DNA of 64,000 nucleotides from Bradyrhizobium sp. CB3481 (GCF_029714305.1 NZ_CP121647.1:5476501-5540500), one strand, 5' to 3'; positions 44,597 through 54,040 are shown, counted from the first letter of the stretch. Numbers and translations: made by a program. The notes: generated from the letters alone by a model not told the origin.

Positions 44597-46192
44597 ATGT
44601 CCGGTGTTGCTGGCGCTGTTCTGTTGCCTTCAAGTCATTCACAGGAGACGGTTTATGATCGGCTCAAGCACATGCTTCCGAAGCTTGCACTTCGCGGACA
44701 GGCGGGGTTTGGTCTTGCCGCCTTCATGCATGAAAAACGCGTTCAATATACAAAATCGTCTCGGCCGCCACGCGAATTTACAACGATCGACTATCATGAA
44801 CAGGATGCCGATTTCAGGCCTCGCGCAGCGATTGCACACATTCGTAGTCCGTCTAGCAGAGAACACGACGAGAGCGACGTTCAGCCTGTTCACAACGATC
44901 AAGCCGGTCGCCGCCATTTGGCGATTTCTCTAGACGGGGCTTTGCTCAACGCTGATGAACTTAGGAAAGAATTGCTCGGTCAAGGGTATAGCTTCGACGG
45001 CGAAACGGATGCCGAGCTCTTGCTCAAGCTGATTGAGCGCACTTGTCAAAATGATTATTGGTGCCATGCTCTGCCGGTGAATCACGAAAGACTGTTTCGA
45101 GAGATAGATAACTGCATCGATGGCGCCGTCAGCGCACTCTTGTTGGATGGTGAAGGAAATCTCATTGCTTTCCGCAATCGATATGGTTTGCGACCTTTGG
45201 AATTCATGCAAACCAACGATGGCTTTCTGCTTTTTGCTTCGGAAAACTGTGCCTTTTCCGGCCTCCAAGGCAACGCGGAGGAAATTTTACCAGGCCACAT
45301 CAAGTATGTGAACGGAAGAACAGGAGAATGGCTTGATCGCTCTGTGTGCGATGCTCGATATAACGCAAGGCTGTGCGCCTACGAAACGCTTTACCTGGGA
45401 AACCCCGAGACGTCGAGACGGCAAACTTATCTCGAAACCCGTTACAATATCGGAGCGGCTCTTGGTAAACTTATCGCGCGGAGACTGACAGCTGAAATGG
45501 GGTCCGCCCCTATCATCATTTCTTCCATGCCGCGAACCGGAGGGCCGTATGCTGACGGTCTGTTTGCATCATTAGCGGAGGAAGGCGCCGTCATCCGACG
45601 TCAGGAAGTCATCGCAACGCAATGTTCTCAACGGACGCTTTTAGGTGTCGTTGATGAGCGCATATCTCTTATTTCCCAAAAATATCGTGTCGCAGAGAAG
45701 GACGTTGCTGGCAGCACCATAATCATGGTCGATGAAGCTCTCATCCGCGGCGATACAAGTCGGGCCGTCACGAACATGCTCCTCTCCGCTGGAGCCAAGG
45801 CTGTGCATTGGGCAATCGGTTCACCGCCTATAGTGGCGCCAAATTACTACGGCATGGGTATCGATACGATAGATGAGTTGGCGTTCTGGCAAATATGGAA
45901 AACTCTGGCACCCGAACAGCGGAAGCAAAGCCTGCGTTTTCATAATATTGAACCGCAAATGCTTAGGCTCATTGAAAGCACAATTGCGGTCTCCATCAAC
46001 GCTGCGGCCATCACTTATCTCCCCTTCCAAGTGCTCGTATCCTTCCTTCCGCAAGGGCATGATGGAAACGATTTGTCGCCGTTTACGTTCGAGATGCCAA
46101 CTCCGGCGGGGCAAAAACGCGCGAACAGGAACTTGAACAAGTTGATCGCCGACCTTCCCTCCCAGAATCAGCCGTCGCCTGAGGTCACATGA
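44597..46192 (+). CDS. PurF-like amidophosphoribosyltransferase paralogue lacking the catalytic Cys
   Basis: A 531-residue homologue of PurF, which makes phosphoribosylamine from PRPP and glutamine. The N-terminal Ntn/GATase II domain starts MSGVAGAV where PurF has MCGI-G, so the nucleophile Cys is Ser. The oxyanion motif H-N-G-N-L is LDGALL (about 112-117), while ALRGQAGFG and AIAHIRSPS are retained. In the C-terminal half the PRPP loop is intact, STIIMVDEALIRGDTSRAV (about 373-391), as is PNYYGMGIDTIDELAF. So glutamine hydrolysis looks lost but PRPP binding kept. The start at 44597 is fixed by AAGGATA and the family N terminus. It overlaps the HAD gene by 4 bases. True PurF for purines must be elsewhere. 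Confidence 0.88.
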   Translation: MSGVAGAVLLPSSHSQETVYDRLKHMLPKLALRGQAGFGLAAFMHEKRVQYTKSSRPPREFTTIDYHEQDADFRPRAAIAHIRSPSSREHDESDVQPVHNDQAGRRHLAISLDGALLNADELRKELLGQGYSFDGETDAELLLKLIERTCQNDYWCHALPVNHERLFREIDNCIDGAVSALLLDGEGNLIAFRNRYGLRPLEFMQTNDGFLLFASENCAFSGLQGNAEEILPGHIKYVNGRTGEWLDRSVCDARYNARLCAYETLYLGNPETSRRQTYLETRYNIGAALGKLIARRLTAEMGSAPIIISSMPRTGGPYADGLFASLAEEGAVIRRQEVIATQCSQRTLLGVVDERISLISQKYRVAEKDVAGSTIIMVDEALIRGDTSRAVTNMLLSAGAKAVHWAIGSPPIVAPNYYGMGIDTIDELAFWQIWKTLAPEQRKQSLRFHNIEPQMLRLIESTIAVSINAAAITYLPFQVLVSFLPQGHDGNDLSPFTFEMPTPAGQKRANRNLNKLIADLPSQNQPSPEVT

Positions 46193-46872
46193 TGAAACCG
46201 ACTCTAGTATTCGACTGGAACGGCACGCTGCTCGACGATGCTGAGGCGATGCTGAAAACGATCAATGCCGTTCTAGGCCGCTTCGGCCGCGCTGATATCG
46301 ATATGCCAACTTTTCGGGAACGGTGCGAGCTCCCGCTTTCTGCCCTTTACCGCAGCGTCGGAATGTCGGAAAGTGAAGCCGCAATCGTGAATAGCGACGG
46401 CAGCGCTATTTTTCACGATATCTACGAACCCTTGGCAAGCAAGGCCGATCTGCGAAAAGGAGCGCGCAGCATTTTGGAAGCGGCACGTCAACAGGCGGTC
46501 TCAACGATCGTTCTCAGCAGCTATATAGTCGACCCTCTTCGCTCCCAAATCCGCAGGCTTGGAATCGACGATTGCGTCAACGAGGTTCTAGCCTTCGAAA
46601 GCCGCGCCACTCAATTCAAAAGCACGAGCAAAGGCGAACGGCTTCGCCTGTATATGCAAGCCAACAATCTCACGCCCGAGTCAACCTTCATCATCGGGGA
46701 TATGCCGGTTGAAACGGATATTGCGCGCGACCTTGGCCTTATCAGCATATCCATTACCGGCGGATTTGTTTCCGAGTCGCGTTTGCAGGCTGCGCAGCCC
46801 GATTACATCATTCATGACCATCATCAGCTGCCACCGATTTTTCAAACGCACGGCTTTTTTCGGAATGCGTGA
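46189..46872 (+). CDS. HAD-superfamily phosphatase-like hydrolase
   Basis: A 227-residue HAD protein coupled to the PurF-like gene (ATGA overlap). Motif I is VFDWNGTLLDD, with the nucleophile Asp but Asn at the usual second Asp, a variant seen in some HAD branches. Motif II is STIVLSSYIVD (Ser), and motif IV is STFIIGDMPVETDIARDLGL with GD-x4-D. The cap domain lies between motifs I and II. It most likely dephosphorylates a sugar phosphate or nucleotide made by its partner. A second ATG three bases on is an equal start. Confidence 0.87.
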   Translation: MMKPTLVFDWNGTLLDDAEAMLKTINAVLGRFGRADIDMPTFRERCELPLSALYRSVGMSESEAAIVNSDGSAIFHDIYEPLASKADLRKGARSILEAARQQAVSTIVLSSYIVDPLRSQIRRLGIDDCVNEVLAFESRATQFKSTSKGERLRLYMQANNLTPESTFIIGDMPVETDIARDLGLISISITGGFVSESRLQAAQPDYIIHDHHQLPPIFQTHGFFRNA

Positions 46873-47013
46873 TCATGAGTGAAACGTCACCTACAATCAC
46901 CCCGTGCACGGCAAGGGACCGGCGGCAGGGCTCCCGAAGCGGTAGATCTTTGAAACAAAGATTCTGGCTGGAGCGCGCGAGCGCGACGCCCTAGTTTGAA
47001 GCGAGGCCTTCCA
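46873..47013. other. Short spacer
   Basis: No gene or terminator hairpin was recognised between the HAD gene and the small minus-strand gene. Confidence 0.3.
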
Positions 47014-47172
47014 TTATTGATCAGATCGAAGTTCACGAGCTGTGCAGCCCGGGTACTTCCGCCGGTATGCGGCTAAAAAGTCTTCGTCAACGCAGATACA
47101 CCGTCCCGACGTATCCTTCGCTTTGGGATCGTAAAGTTGCCACGCGAGTGGACGAAGCAGGTTAATCTGCAT
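47014..47172 (-). CDS. Small hypothetical protein or truncated gene end, 52 aa
   Basis: From the ATG at 47172 the sequence reads MQINLLRPLAWQLYDPKAKD and TSGRCICVDEDFLAAYRRKY, ending PGCTARELRSDQ. It is coherent and soluble, with a CIC pair. The IS21 element begins within about 60 bases upstream, so this may be the end of a longer gene cut by the insertion. No function is recognised. Confidence 0.4.
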   Translation of the reverse strand: MQINLLRPLAWQLYDPKAKDTSGRCICVDEDFLAAYRRKYPGCTARELRSDQ

Positions 47173-47229
47173 GTTTGTGGCCCGGTGTTCAGAAGCCCGG
47201 ACTGCCGAATTCGAGGTGATGGTGCGCAC

Positions 47230-49480
47230 CGTACCGACTTGATGGCGCGCAGGGTTCCGAAATGATCGCGCGCAGCATTCCGAGCATTGTCCGCGCAGCA
47301 TTCCGATTTGATCGCGCGCAGTTTCGGATGGTGTGAGGCCCGATCGTTGGGCCATTTCTCCGGCTGGAAGCAGCTGGGAGGATTGGATGCCGACGAGGAG
47401 GGTTATCATGCGCCAGGTGCGCGAGATTGTGAGGTTGAGCCTTGAGGCTGGGCTCTCGACGCGCGTGGTTGGCGAGCGCGTCGGCATCGGGCCGACGACG
47501 GTACGTGACACGCTGAAGCGGTTTGCGCGCGCGGGTCTGGCATGGCCAGTCCCGGAAGCGATAAGCGACGCCGAGTTGGAGCAACGGCTGTACGGGTTGC
47601 CTGGCGTGAAGCCGGGTCGCCGCGCAAGGTGGCCGAACCGGACTGGTCCTATTGCCCGCGAGCTCAAGCGCAAGCATGTGACCTTGCAGGTGCTGTGGGA
47701 CGAGTACATTGCAGAGCATCCGGACGGGTACCGGTACAGCCGTTTCTGTGACTTGTTCCGCAACTGGGAAGGCCGGCTGCCGCTGGTGATGCGCCAGCAC
47801 CACGGCGGCGGCGAGAAATTGTTTGTCGACTATGCCGGCGACACGGTGCCGGTGGTTGACCGTAAGACTGGCGAGGTGCGCGACGCGCACATCTTCGTGG
47901 CGGTCATGGGCGCATCCAGCTTGTCGTTCGCGCTGGCGACGTGGACCGAGCAGCTCGGCGACTGGATCGCGGGACATAACGCGGCCTTCAGCTTTTTTGG
48001 CGGCGCGACGCAACTGCTGGTGCCCGACAACGCCAAGGTCGCGGTGATCAAGGCCTGCCTCTATGACCCTATGGTCAACCGCAGCTACAGCGATATGGCG
48101 CAGCATTACGGCACGGCGATTTTGCCGGCACGGCCGCGTCGCGAGGCCTGCGTCGGAATCATCGAGCGCTGGCTACTGGGACGGCTGCGCAACCGAACCT
48201 TTTACAGCCTGGCCGAGCTCAACGGTGCGATTGCCGAGTGGCTGGCCAAGCTCAATGACGGGCGGGTGCTACGCCAGTATGGCCGCACACGGCGCCAGCT
48301 GTTCGAGGAAATTGACGCGCCGAATCTTAAACCGCTCCCCGGCGAGCCGTGGGTCCATGCCGAATGGCGCCGATGCCGGGTTGGGCTCGACTATCACGTC
48401 GACATCGAACGACACTACTACTCGGTGCCCTACCGCTTCGCCCGTCGCGAGGTAGAAGCGCGGATCTGTGCGCGAACGATTGAAATCTTCCTGGGGGGCG
48501 AGCGTATCGCCGTGCACATGCGCGGCAGCGGCAACGGGCGTCACACGACGATCAGCGCCCACATGCCTTCCAGCCACCGGCGCTATGGCGAGTGGACGCC
48601 GGCAAAGATCCGCAGCGAGGCAAGCCGGATCGGCCCGATGCTGCGCCTGCTGGTCGACCGGATCATCGAGGATCGGCCGCATCCCGAACAGGGCTATCGT
48701 TCGTGCCTGGGGATCATCCGACTTGAGAAGCGCTTTGGCGCCGAACGCCTCGAGGCGGCCGCGCTGCGCGCGATTGAAATCCAGGCTCGCAACTCGGGCG
48801 GCGTCGGGAAAAGCTGGCTGGGCTGTGCGCTTGGTCACAAGACCTGCCGGGACAACCATTCTGTACTTTACACCCGGCTGCCGCGGTTGTTCGAAGAACT
48901 GGACTTTGCCCGGGGCGACGGCCGACTCACTTCGCGGATGAAGAGCATCGCCTCCGTCAAGCTCCTAATTTTGGACGATTGGGGCCTCCAAGCCATCGAC
49001 GCCAATGCCCGGCATCATCTGCTCGAAATCCTCGAAGACCGCTACGGCCGTCGATCAACACTCGGCACCAGCCAGCTTCCAATTGCCAAATGGCATGAGC
49101 TCATAAATGACCCAACTTACGCTGATGCAATACTTGATCGGTTGCTTCACAACGCTCACAGGCTCGAACTAAACGGTGACTCCATGCGTCGCACGCCGGT
49201 TCTTCCTCGGGCTTGATTATGTCGGCCCGATGAAGACCGGGCCTACAGCCCGCGAAGCTGACCGGCCGCTACGGCACTGTTGGGGTGCGCGTCCAGTCAG
49301 CTTCGCTCCATCGAGCGACACCAGACGTGATCTCTTCGGCGGCCGCTTGACCACGGGCGACCGATAGTGCCAATTGCCTTTAACGATCGGGGGCTTCACA
49401 TGCGCGCGATCAGATTGGAATGCTGCGCGGCATCAGATTGGAATAGCTGCGCGCGATCATCGGAATCCGCAGCCCGGACG
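47230..49480 (+). mobile_element. IS21-family element with internal deletion
   Basis: The left end carries several copies of an ATTCCGA-x-TGATCGCGCGCAG motif (47245-47335). The right end has inverted versions, GCGCGCGATCAGATTGGAAT and relatives (49397-49475), the multiple terminal repeats typical of IS21. Exact ends and a target duplication were not resolved. Inside is a single istA-istB fusion instead of the normal two genes. Confidence 0.75.
47387..49216 (+). CDS. IstA-IstB fusion protein of IS21
   Basis: A 609-residue chimera. Residues 1 to about 468 are IstA, the DDE integrase: HTH LEAGLSTRVVGERVGIGPTT, catalytic Asp in EKLFVDYAGDTVPV, then LVPDNAKVAVIKACL. It then jumps in frame (RAIEIQARN to SGGVGKSWLGCALGHKTC) into IstB, the AAA+ helper, at its Walker A; Walker B is KLLILDDWGLQAID. 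The end of IstA and start of IstB, normally some 150 residues plus the gene junction, are missing. The ATG at 47387 has GGGAGG upstream. Whether the chimera works is unknown; loss of the separate IstB makes mobility unlikely. Confidence 0.9.
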   Translation: MPTRRVIMRQVREIVRLSLEAGLSTRVVGERVGIGPTTVRDTLKRFARAGLAWPVPEAISDAELEQRLYGLPGVKPGRRARWPNRTGPIARELKRKHVTLQVLWDEYIAEHPDGYRYSRFCDLFRNWEGRLPLVMRQHHGGGEKLFVDYAGDTVPVVDRKTGEVRDAHIFVAVMGASSLSFALATWTEQLGDWIAGHNAAFSFFGGATQLLVPDNAKVAVIKACLYDPMVNRSYSDMAQHYGTAILPARPRREACVGIIERWLLGRLRNRTFYSLAELNGAIAEWLAKLNDGRVLRQYGRTRRQLFEEIDAPNLKPLPGEPWVHAEWRRCRVGLDYHVDIERHYYSVPYRFARREVEARICARTIEIFLGGERIAVHMRGSGNGRHTTISAHMPSSHRRYGEWTPAKIRSEASRIGPMLRLLVDRIIEDRPHPEQGYRSCLGIIRLEKRFGAERLEAAALRAIEIQARNSGGVGKSWLGCALGHKTCRDNHSVLYTRLPRLFEELDFARGDGRLTSRMKSIASVKLLILDDWGLQAIDANARHHLLEILEDRYGRRSTLGTSQLPIAKWHELINDPTYADAILDRLLHNAHRLELNGDSMRRTPVLPRA

Positions 49481-49571
49481 CGTGCTTCACGAGATCCCCC
49501 GCCAACATTATGCCAGCAAGAGCCGACCGAAACGACATTGGTCGACCGCTCTCACGGGCTGCGCTCAGCCG

Positions 49572-49971
49572 TCAGGCGCATGACAATTCCGCCGCAGATG
49601 GCCCGCTGGTGAAAGGATCGGACGGAATGTCCGATGAATTCTTTAAGTGCTTCGGACGGATGTCGAAGGTCTTAGCGACGCGCTCGACAAACCGGTACCC
49701 AGCGGCCTGTTCGTCTGAAGGATATTCCGGATCTCCTGGCTGGCCTCGGGCATGTTCAGCTCCTCAGCCAGCAGCTCGCCCGCTTCGTTTTTGATCCCCA
49801 ATTCTCAGGCGGCTGAGCCAGGTTCTTGGTTTCCTCCATCCCCTTTTGGCGGGCCACACGCAGCGGCTGCTGCTCTATCGTCTTAATCACGATAGGCTGA
49901 CCGTTCACAATCATTGTGATTTCGACGAGGTGGGCGCCATGATCACCTCCCGACTTCTTCTCGCTTTTCAT
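49572..49971 (-). pseudogene. DUF2604-like (ubiquitin-like) protein remnant
   Basis: The ATG at 49971 reads MKSEKKSGGDHGAHLVEITM, then IVNGQPIVIKTIEQQPLRVA and a TKNLAQPPENWG segment. DUF2604 proteins, which have a ubiquitin-like fold, share the V-T-x-I-V-N-G-Q start and the A-Q-P-x-E-N-W block. After ENWG the frame breaks; IKNEAGELLAEELN continues in another frame. A further coherent piece, AAGYRFVERVAKTFDIRPKH then SGPSAAELSCA, ends at 49572. The family occurs in bacterial ubiquitin-like conjugation gene sets, but no E1, E2 or JAB gene is visible nearby. The IS21 element begins about 90 bases downstream. Confidence 0.5.
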
Positions 49972-50411
49972 TATTTTCGGTCCATTTGTGTGCGGGGATC
50001 CGTGCTGCCGAGTGTACGCCAGAATGACGCGCCAAAAAACGAGAGGTGCCACAACACGCAATCGAAAAGGCCTTCATTTTGCGTGTGCTTACGCAGTTTT
50101 CAGGTGGGCTCCGGTTGCAGATGTCTAGAACTCTCTCATTCACATCTCTGAACTAGCGGCTTGAGATGCGCGCGGCGCCGGCACATCATCGCGGGAGGAG
50201 CCCAAATGGGCCAAAGCGAACGCCGACCGACCGCGCCATCTCCACCAGCCCAGAAGGCCTACCCGGAAGCGCCGCACACCCTTGTTGCAACAGCACGTTT
50301 TGTATCGCTTGACAGTTGAAACCCCCGAGTCTCTTTTCCCTAAGAGAGCTGTTCGACTTGATCTGCGAGTTACAAGACAAATGGAAACGCGTTGAGTGGA
50401 GTCGTTTCTCC
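49972..50411. other. Intergenic
   Basis: About 440 bases with no supported gene on either strand. It lies downstream of ald, beyond its terminator. Confidence 0.4.
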
Positions 50412-50441
50412 AAAAAAAGGGCCACTCCGAAGGAGTGGCCC
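50412..50441 (-). terminator. Rho-independent terminator of ald
   Basis: On the minus strand GGGCCACTCC pairs with GGAGTGGCCC around a 3-base loop, followed by seven T. It begins about 35 bases after the ald stop. Confidence 0.88.
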
Positions 50442-50476
50442 AAGTAAGGGAGGAACGCCCTTTAGGGCCTCTGGGA

Positions 50477-51595
50477 TCAGGCCGCAGCCTGTTCGATCGG
50501 TGAGAATGGCAAGCCCAGACTCTCGGCCACCGCCTTATAAGTCAGCCGACCCCGATAGACATTGAGGCCTGCGCGCAGATGCGGATTTTCGAGGACGGCT
50601 GCAAATCCCTTGTTAGCGAGAGCCAAACCAAATGGCAGAGTGGCGTTATTCAGTGCTTGGCTCGAGGTCAGCGGGACAGCTCCCGGCATATTGGCCACAC
50701 AGTAATGAACGACCCCGTCTACCTCGTAAGTCGGGTCAGCGTGCGTCGTCGGACGCGATGTCTCGAAGCATCCGCCCTGATCAATAGCTACATCCACAAT
50801 GACGGAGCCTTTGCGCATCGAGCTCAACATGCTCCGGCTGACAAGTTTCGGCGCACTCGCGCCCGGAACCAGTACGGCACCAATCACAACATCCGCCGCA
50901 AATACTTCCTCTTCAACAGCTTCTATCGTTGAGAACCTAGTACGAACACGCCCTTCGAACAGTTCATCCAGTTCGCGAAGCCGGGGGATCGAACGGTCGA
51001 GGACTGTGACCTCGGCACCCAAGCCCGCCGCCATTCGTGCAGCGTGCGTGCCGACAACGCCACCTCCGATTACGACGATACGAGCCGGTTGGACACCCGG
51101 CACGCCGCCGATCAGCAGCCCGCGCCCGCCCCTATACCGCTTCAGGGCCGCACCGGCCGCTTCGATCGCAAGCCTACCCGCAACCTCGCTCATCGGCGCA
51201 AGCAGCGGAAGCCCGCCATGCGCGTCAGTCACAGTTTCGTAGGCGATTGCTGTACAGCCAGACTTCATGAGGCCCTTGGCCTGCTCCGGGTCCGGGGCCA
51301 GATGCAGATAAGTGAAGAGGATCTGATTCTCCCGCAGCTGCGTCCATTCGGACGGCTGCGGCTCCTTGACCTTTACGATCATCTCGCTCGACGCGAACAC
51401 CTCACGAGCAGAGTCCAGAATGGTTGCGCCCGCCTTGCGGTAATTCTCATCTGTAGCGCCTATGCCAGCACCGGCATTGGTCTCGAGCAATACGTTGTGG
51501 CCTGCGGCCACATATTCGCGGACCGCTCCAGGGGTCAGGCCCACCCGGTATTCGTGCGTCTTGATTTCCTTGGGAACGCCGACCTTCAATTGCAA
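50477..51595 (-). CDS. ald: Alanine dehydrogenase
   Basis: NAD-dependent L-alanine dehydrogenase (372 aa), interconverting alanine with pyruvate and ammonia. The start MQLKVGVPKEIKTHEYRVGL holds the substrate Arg of the family. Other marks are MIVKVKEPQPSEW (catalytic Lys), TYLHLAPDP (catalytic His), the Rossmann motif IVVIGGGVVGTHAARMAAGL, and the Asp in VDVAIDQGGCFETSRPT. In rhizobia this enzyme affects alanine release from bacteroids. A strong terminator follows. No divergent Lrp-type aldR is visible upstream; instead an unassigned stretch lies there. A decayed second copy is at 54.6 kb. Confidence 0.95.
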   Translation of the reverse strand: MQLKVGVPKEIKTHEYRVGLTPGAVREYVAAGHNVLLETNAGAGIGATDENYRKAGATILDSAREVFASSEMIVKVKEPQPSEWTQLRENQILFTYLHLAPDPEQAKGLMKSGCTAIAYETVTDAHGGLPLLAPMSEVAGRLAIEAAGAALKRYRGGRGLLIGGVPGVQPARIVVIGGGVVGTHAARMAAGLGAEVTVLDRSIPRLRELDELFEGRVRTRFSTIEAVEEEVFAADVVIGAVLVPGASAPKLVSRSMLSSMRKGSVIVDVAIDQGGCFETSRPTTHADPTYEVDGVVHYCVANMPGAVPLTSSQALNNATLPFGLALANKGFAAVLENPHLRAGLNVYRGRLTYKAVAESLGLPFSPIEQAAA

Positions 51596-52052
51596 TCTCC
51601 TGATTTGGACGACCGCTGTTATAATCGAAAGAGCGGTGCAAACCCGCGACGCCGGTGGCCAAGTAGCGCCGAAATTCAGCGATTGTTAGTAGCATCACGC
51701 AGAATTCCATCGGAATGCCGCTCCAGCGCCGACCTCAGCACCAACGCACGGATCTTATCGAATGGGATCATCCAGCATCGCGATCGCGGCCGGCAGCGCG
51801 TGCCGCTAGAAGGATGTATCACCGTCAGGACAAGCTTTAACCTGAACCGATACTGAATTGTTCAAAACCGGCATCATCAAATGAATGCCTTCGGGAGAAT
51901 TCAATAGAGGGGCCAACCAAGAAATCCCTGTAACCTACCACTGCATACTTCCTCCAGATGGATTTCATATTTCGTCGAGATGGATTAGAGGCCGCGGCGA
52001 GCTGCGCTTAGCGCTGCAGCCCCTCGGGGTGAGACGCTCTCCTGATTTCGGG
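51596..52052. other. Upstream region of ald, partly repeated at 54.86 kb
   Basis: No gene is supported. The part next to ald (51596-51650, with TATAATCGAAAGAGCGGTGC) is similar to 54855-54900 beside the ald pseudogene, so the promoter was copied along with it. ald regulators are often encoded here, but I found no HTH. Confidence 0.4.
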
Positions 52053-52196
52053 TTAAAATGCTCGTCGCTTGGGTGTTTGGGTAGGGCGAACGCAAGGCGC
52101 GTCGCGCTCGCGCTGCCCACGGGAAAGCCATGCGCTCACGGCATAAAGTGTGCCGAGCACACCGAAGAAGATCGACAGCAAAATCAACAGTATCAT
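52053..52196 (-). CDS. Small single-helix membrane protein, 47 aa
   Basis: From the ATG at 52196 (or GTG at 52205) the protein reads MILLILLSIFFGVLGTLYAV then SAWLSRGQRERD and a basic tail. One clear transmembrane helix is followed by positive residues, so the C terminus should face the cytoplasm. Function is unknown. It is supported only by composition. Confidence 0.35.
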   Translation of the reverse strand: MILLILLSIFFGVLGTLYAVSAWLSRGQRERDAPCVRPTQTPKRRAF

Positions 52197-52265
52197 CGGC
52201 TGCACACTTACTTTCGTTGGGAACGCGGGTCTCGCCAGATTTCCTGTCGGACACCACAAGCCCAT

Positions 52266-52758
52266 GATTCGTTACCTGTTGAGACTCTCTACACTCTGAC
52301 GCTACGTAAGGTTCAAGCCAGTCGAACAGATTCATGCAAGGGACTGCAGAAGCTGATGTTTTTCATTTCGACACGCTGTTTGCTCATTCGGGCAGCATAA
52401 CCAACGAGCCCGGGATGCAGCGGTGACCTCCGCACGTTCGGGCAGCTGCGGTCGTGTTGGTCTCATAGTCTCGGTCGTCTTATCGCCGGAGTGTATGAAC
52501 TCGAAAGGTGTCGTATTACGGATCGGCTAGTTCCGCGGCGTAGTTAGCGACACCACTATTTCAGCCACTGTTCCGTCGCTGGCGAGTTATGTACGACCAC
52601 CAAGACAAGCCGCACTAAAACTCAACTCGAATGGCTTGAGAGGGCACCAGGGACTTCGACACGACACGCCATCCTATTTCTCAGTGAAAGACACGAAGTG
52701 AAGCCCACATTACCGTATAGTTTGATCGTGGATTGCACTTGGCCTGCCGTCTTCCTAC
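52266..52758. other. Gene-poor stretch
   Basis: Short competing frames only; no gene, repeat or RNA was recognised. Confidence 0.35.
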
Positions 52759-53250
52759 GTGAGTGGCTATATATTGAAGTTTACAAGCATCCGGCATCTG
52801 ATGACAATCTCCCAAACATGCGCCCTGATAGCTCGCTCCATCAACTGGCGAGTAGTCTTGCGGATCACAGCGACCTCGGCTTTCGCATGGCTCTTCGTGC
52901 AGCTATCCCCGGTCTCGAGGGCCCCTCGATCGGCACAAGCCGGCGCACCGCCAAGAGGAGCTCCTGTCACTCCGGCCGAGCCTGATGACCTGGATGCGGA
53001 TTACAAGTTAGTTGACGCTCGCTCACCCCCTGCCGGGCATTGTCGCGTCAAGGATTCGGAACTCAGCAGTGTTCAGTTGGGTTCAAACTACGCAGATGTT
53101 GTTTACGTGTTCGGCTGCGCCGGCACCATCACTTCACGTGAGATCGTCGACGGGATCAAGTTTCACGTGCTTGCTTGGAATGATGGGCAGATCTTAGCGC
53201 TATTCGTAAACGGAAAACTTTCGATCACATCGCAGTCAGGCCTTCGGTAA
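52759..53250 (+). CDS. Hypothetical membrane-anchored protein
   Basis: A 163-residue frame. A hydrophobic segment near the N terminus (VVLRITATSAFAWLFVQLSP) could be a signal anchor. A Pro/Ala-rich linker (GAPPRGAPVTPAEPDD) follows, and the C-terminal part has two Cys (AGHCRVKDS, VFGCAGTIT) and a strand-rich region, KFHVLAWNDGQILALFVNGK. The start may be at a later ATG than 52759. I do not recognise the family. Confidence 0.45.
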   Translation: MSGYILKFTSIRHLMTISQTCALIARSINWRVVLRITATSAFAWLFVQLSPVSRAPRSAQAGAPPRGAPVTPAEPDDLDADYKLVDARSPPAGHCRVKDSELSSVQLGSNYADVVYVFGCAGTITSREIVDGIKFHVLAWNDGQILALFVNGKLSITSQSGLR

Positions 53251-53803
53251 ACGATTCGAAGCTCTTGCAGGCTTGGCCAGCGAAATGGGGCACGATACTG
53301 AAGGCGATTTGCTAGTTTTTAGACAATTCCAACAATTCACGTCGCGAGCGTCGCTGTCGTCGAGGTGGGGACCCCAATCGGAACGTCCCTACCGCACGCG
53401 GATTGTCAGACGCTCGCAAGTGCTGAGGACGCCTTCTGCTGAGCAGAGGTGAAGAAAACGACATCCATGCGATCTCCTGATCCGCAAACGAAGCCTACGA
53501 CCACCCCCAGCACTTAGCGGGCTCGAAAACGAAACTGGTCATCGCAGCTTCACCAAACGTCTCTATTAATTTCGTTGGTGGTCGAGAGTGGTTTCAGCAG
53601 ACTAAAGCACTTCAGCGCGCATACTGACCCGTTAGAAAGGACAACACGTTGCATCTGTCTGGCAGGAGTACTTGTATGGTGGATTCAATGAAGCTGGGCT
53701 TTGGCCTTTGCCAAAACGCAGGGCCGGCCGGTCGACATAAGCGCTTTCGATCGGGCGACTTCGGCATCCATTCTATGAGGATGTCCCGCTGGAGTTTTTA
53801 ATC
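53251..53803. other. Gene-free stretch
   Basis: About 550 bases with no supported coding frame or repeat. Confidence 0.35.
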
Positions 53804-54040
53804 ATGGACAAGACTTCACCCGAGCGGCACCAGGCCTCTAACAGCCTCGTAAGCGCCGCATTTGAAAAGTCATGGCGCTTTGTCGAGACGGATCCATTGC
53901 TGGTGCATAATGCTAAGGAATTGCTGCGCGATCGACTACGAGCTAATCTGGAACTCTCACTGAGAAACGGCGAGCGAGACATATTGCATCTTGCAAATCG
54001 CGCGATTTGGAAGCTACGCACCGAATTAGGAAGATCCTAG
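53804..54040 (+). CDS. Small conserved hypothetical protein, 78 aa
   Basis: It reads MDKTSPERHQASNSLVSAAF, then EKSWRFVETDPLLV and GERDILHLANRAIWKLRTEL. The pattern A-F-E-K-S-W-x-F-V-x-x-D-P, then G-E-x-x-x-x-x-LAN-x-AI, is familiar from short Bradyrhizobium proteins of unknown function. It is helical and soluble, without partners nearby. The start is supported by the family-like N terminus. Confidence 0.55.
   Translation: MDKTSPERHQASNSLVSAAFEKSWRFVETDPLLVHNAKELLRDRLRANLELSLRNGERDILHLANRAIWKLRTELGRS

Noticed and set aside
47189..48106. 305-codon minus-strand frame
   Set aside because: Antisense to istA in the IS21 element.
49972..50411. Small RNA or gene between ald terminator and the DUF2604 relic
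   Set aside because: No stable hairpin with a promoter-like region or coding frame could be supported by eye.
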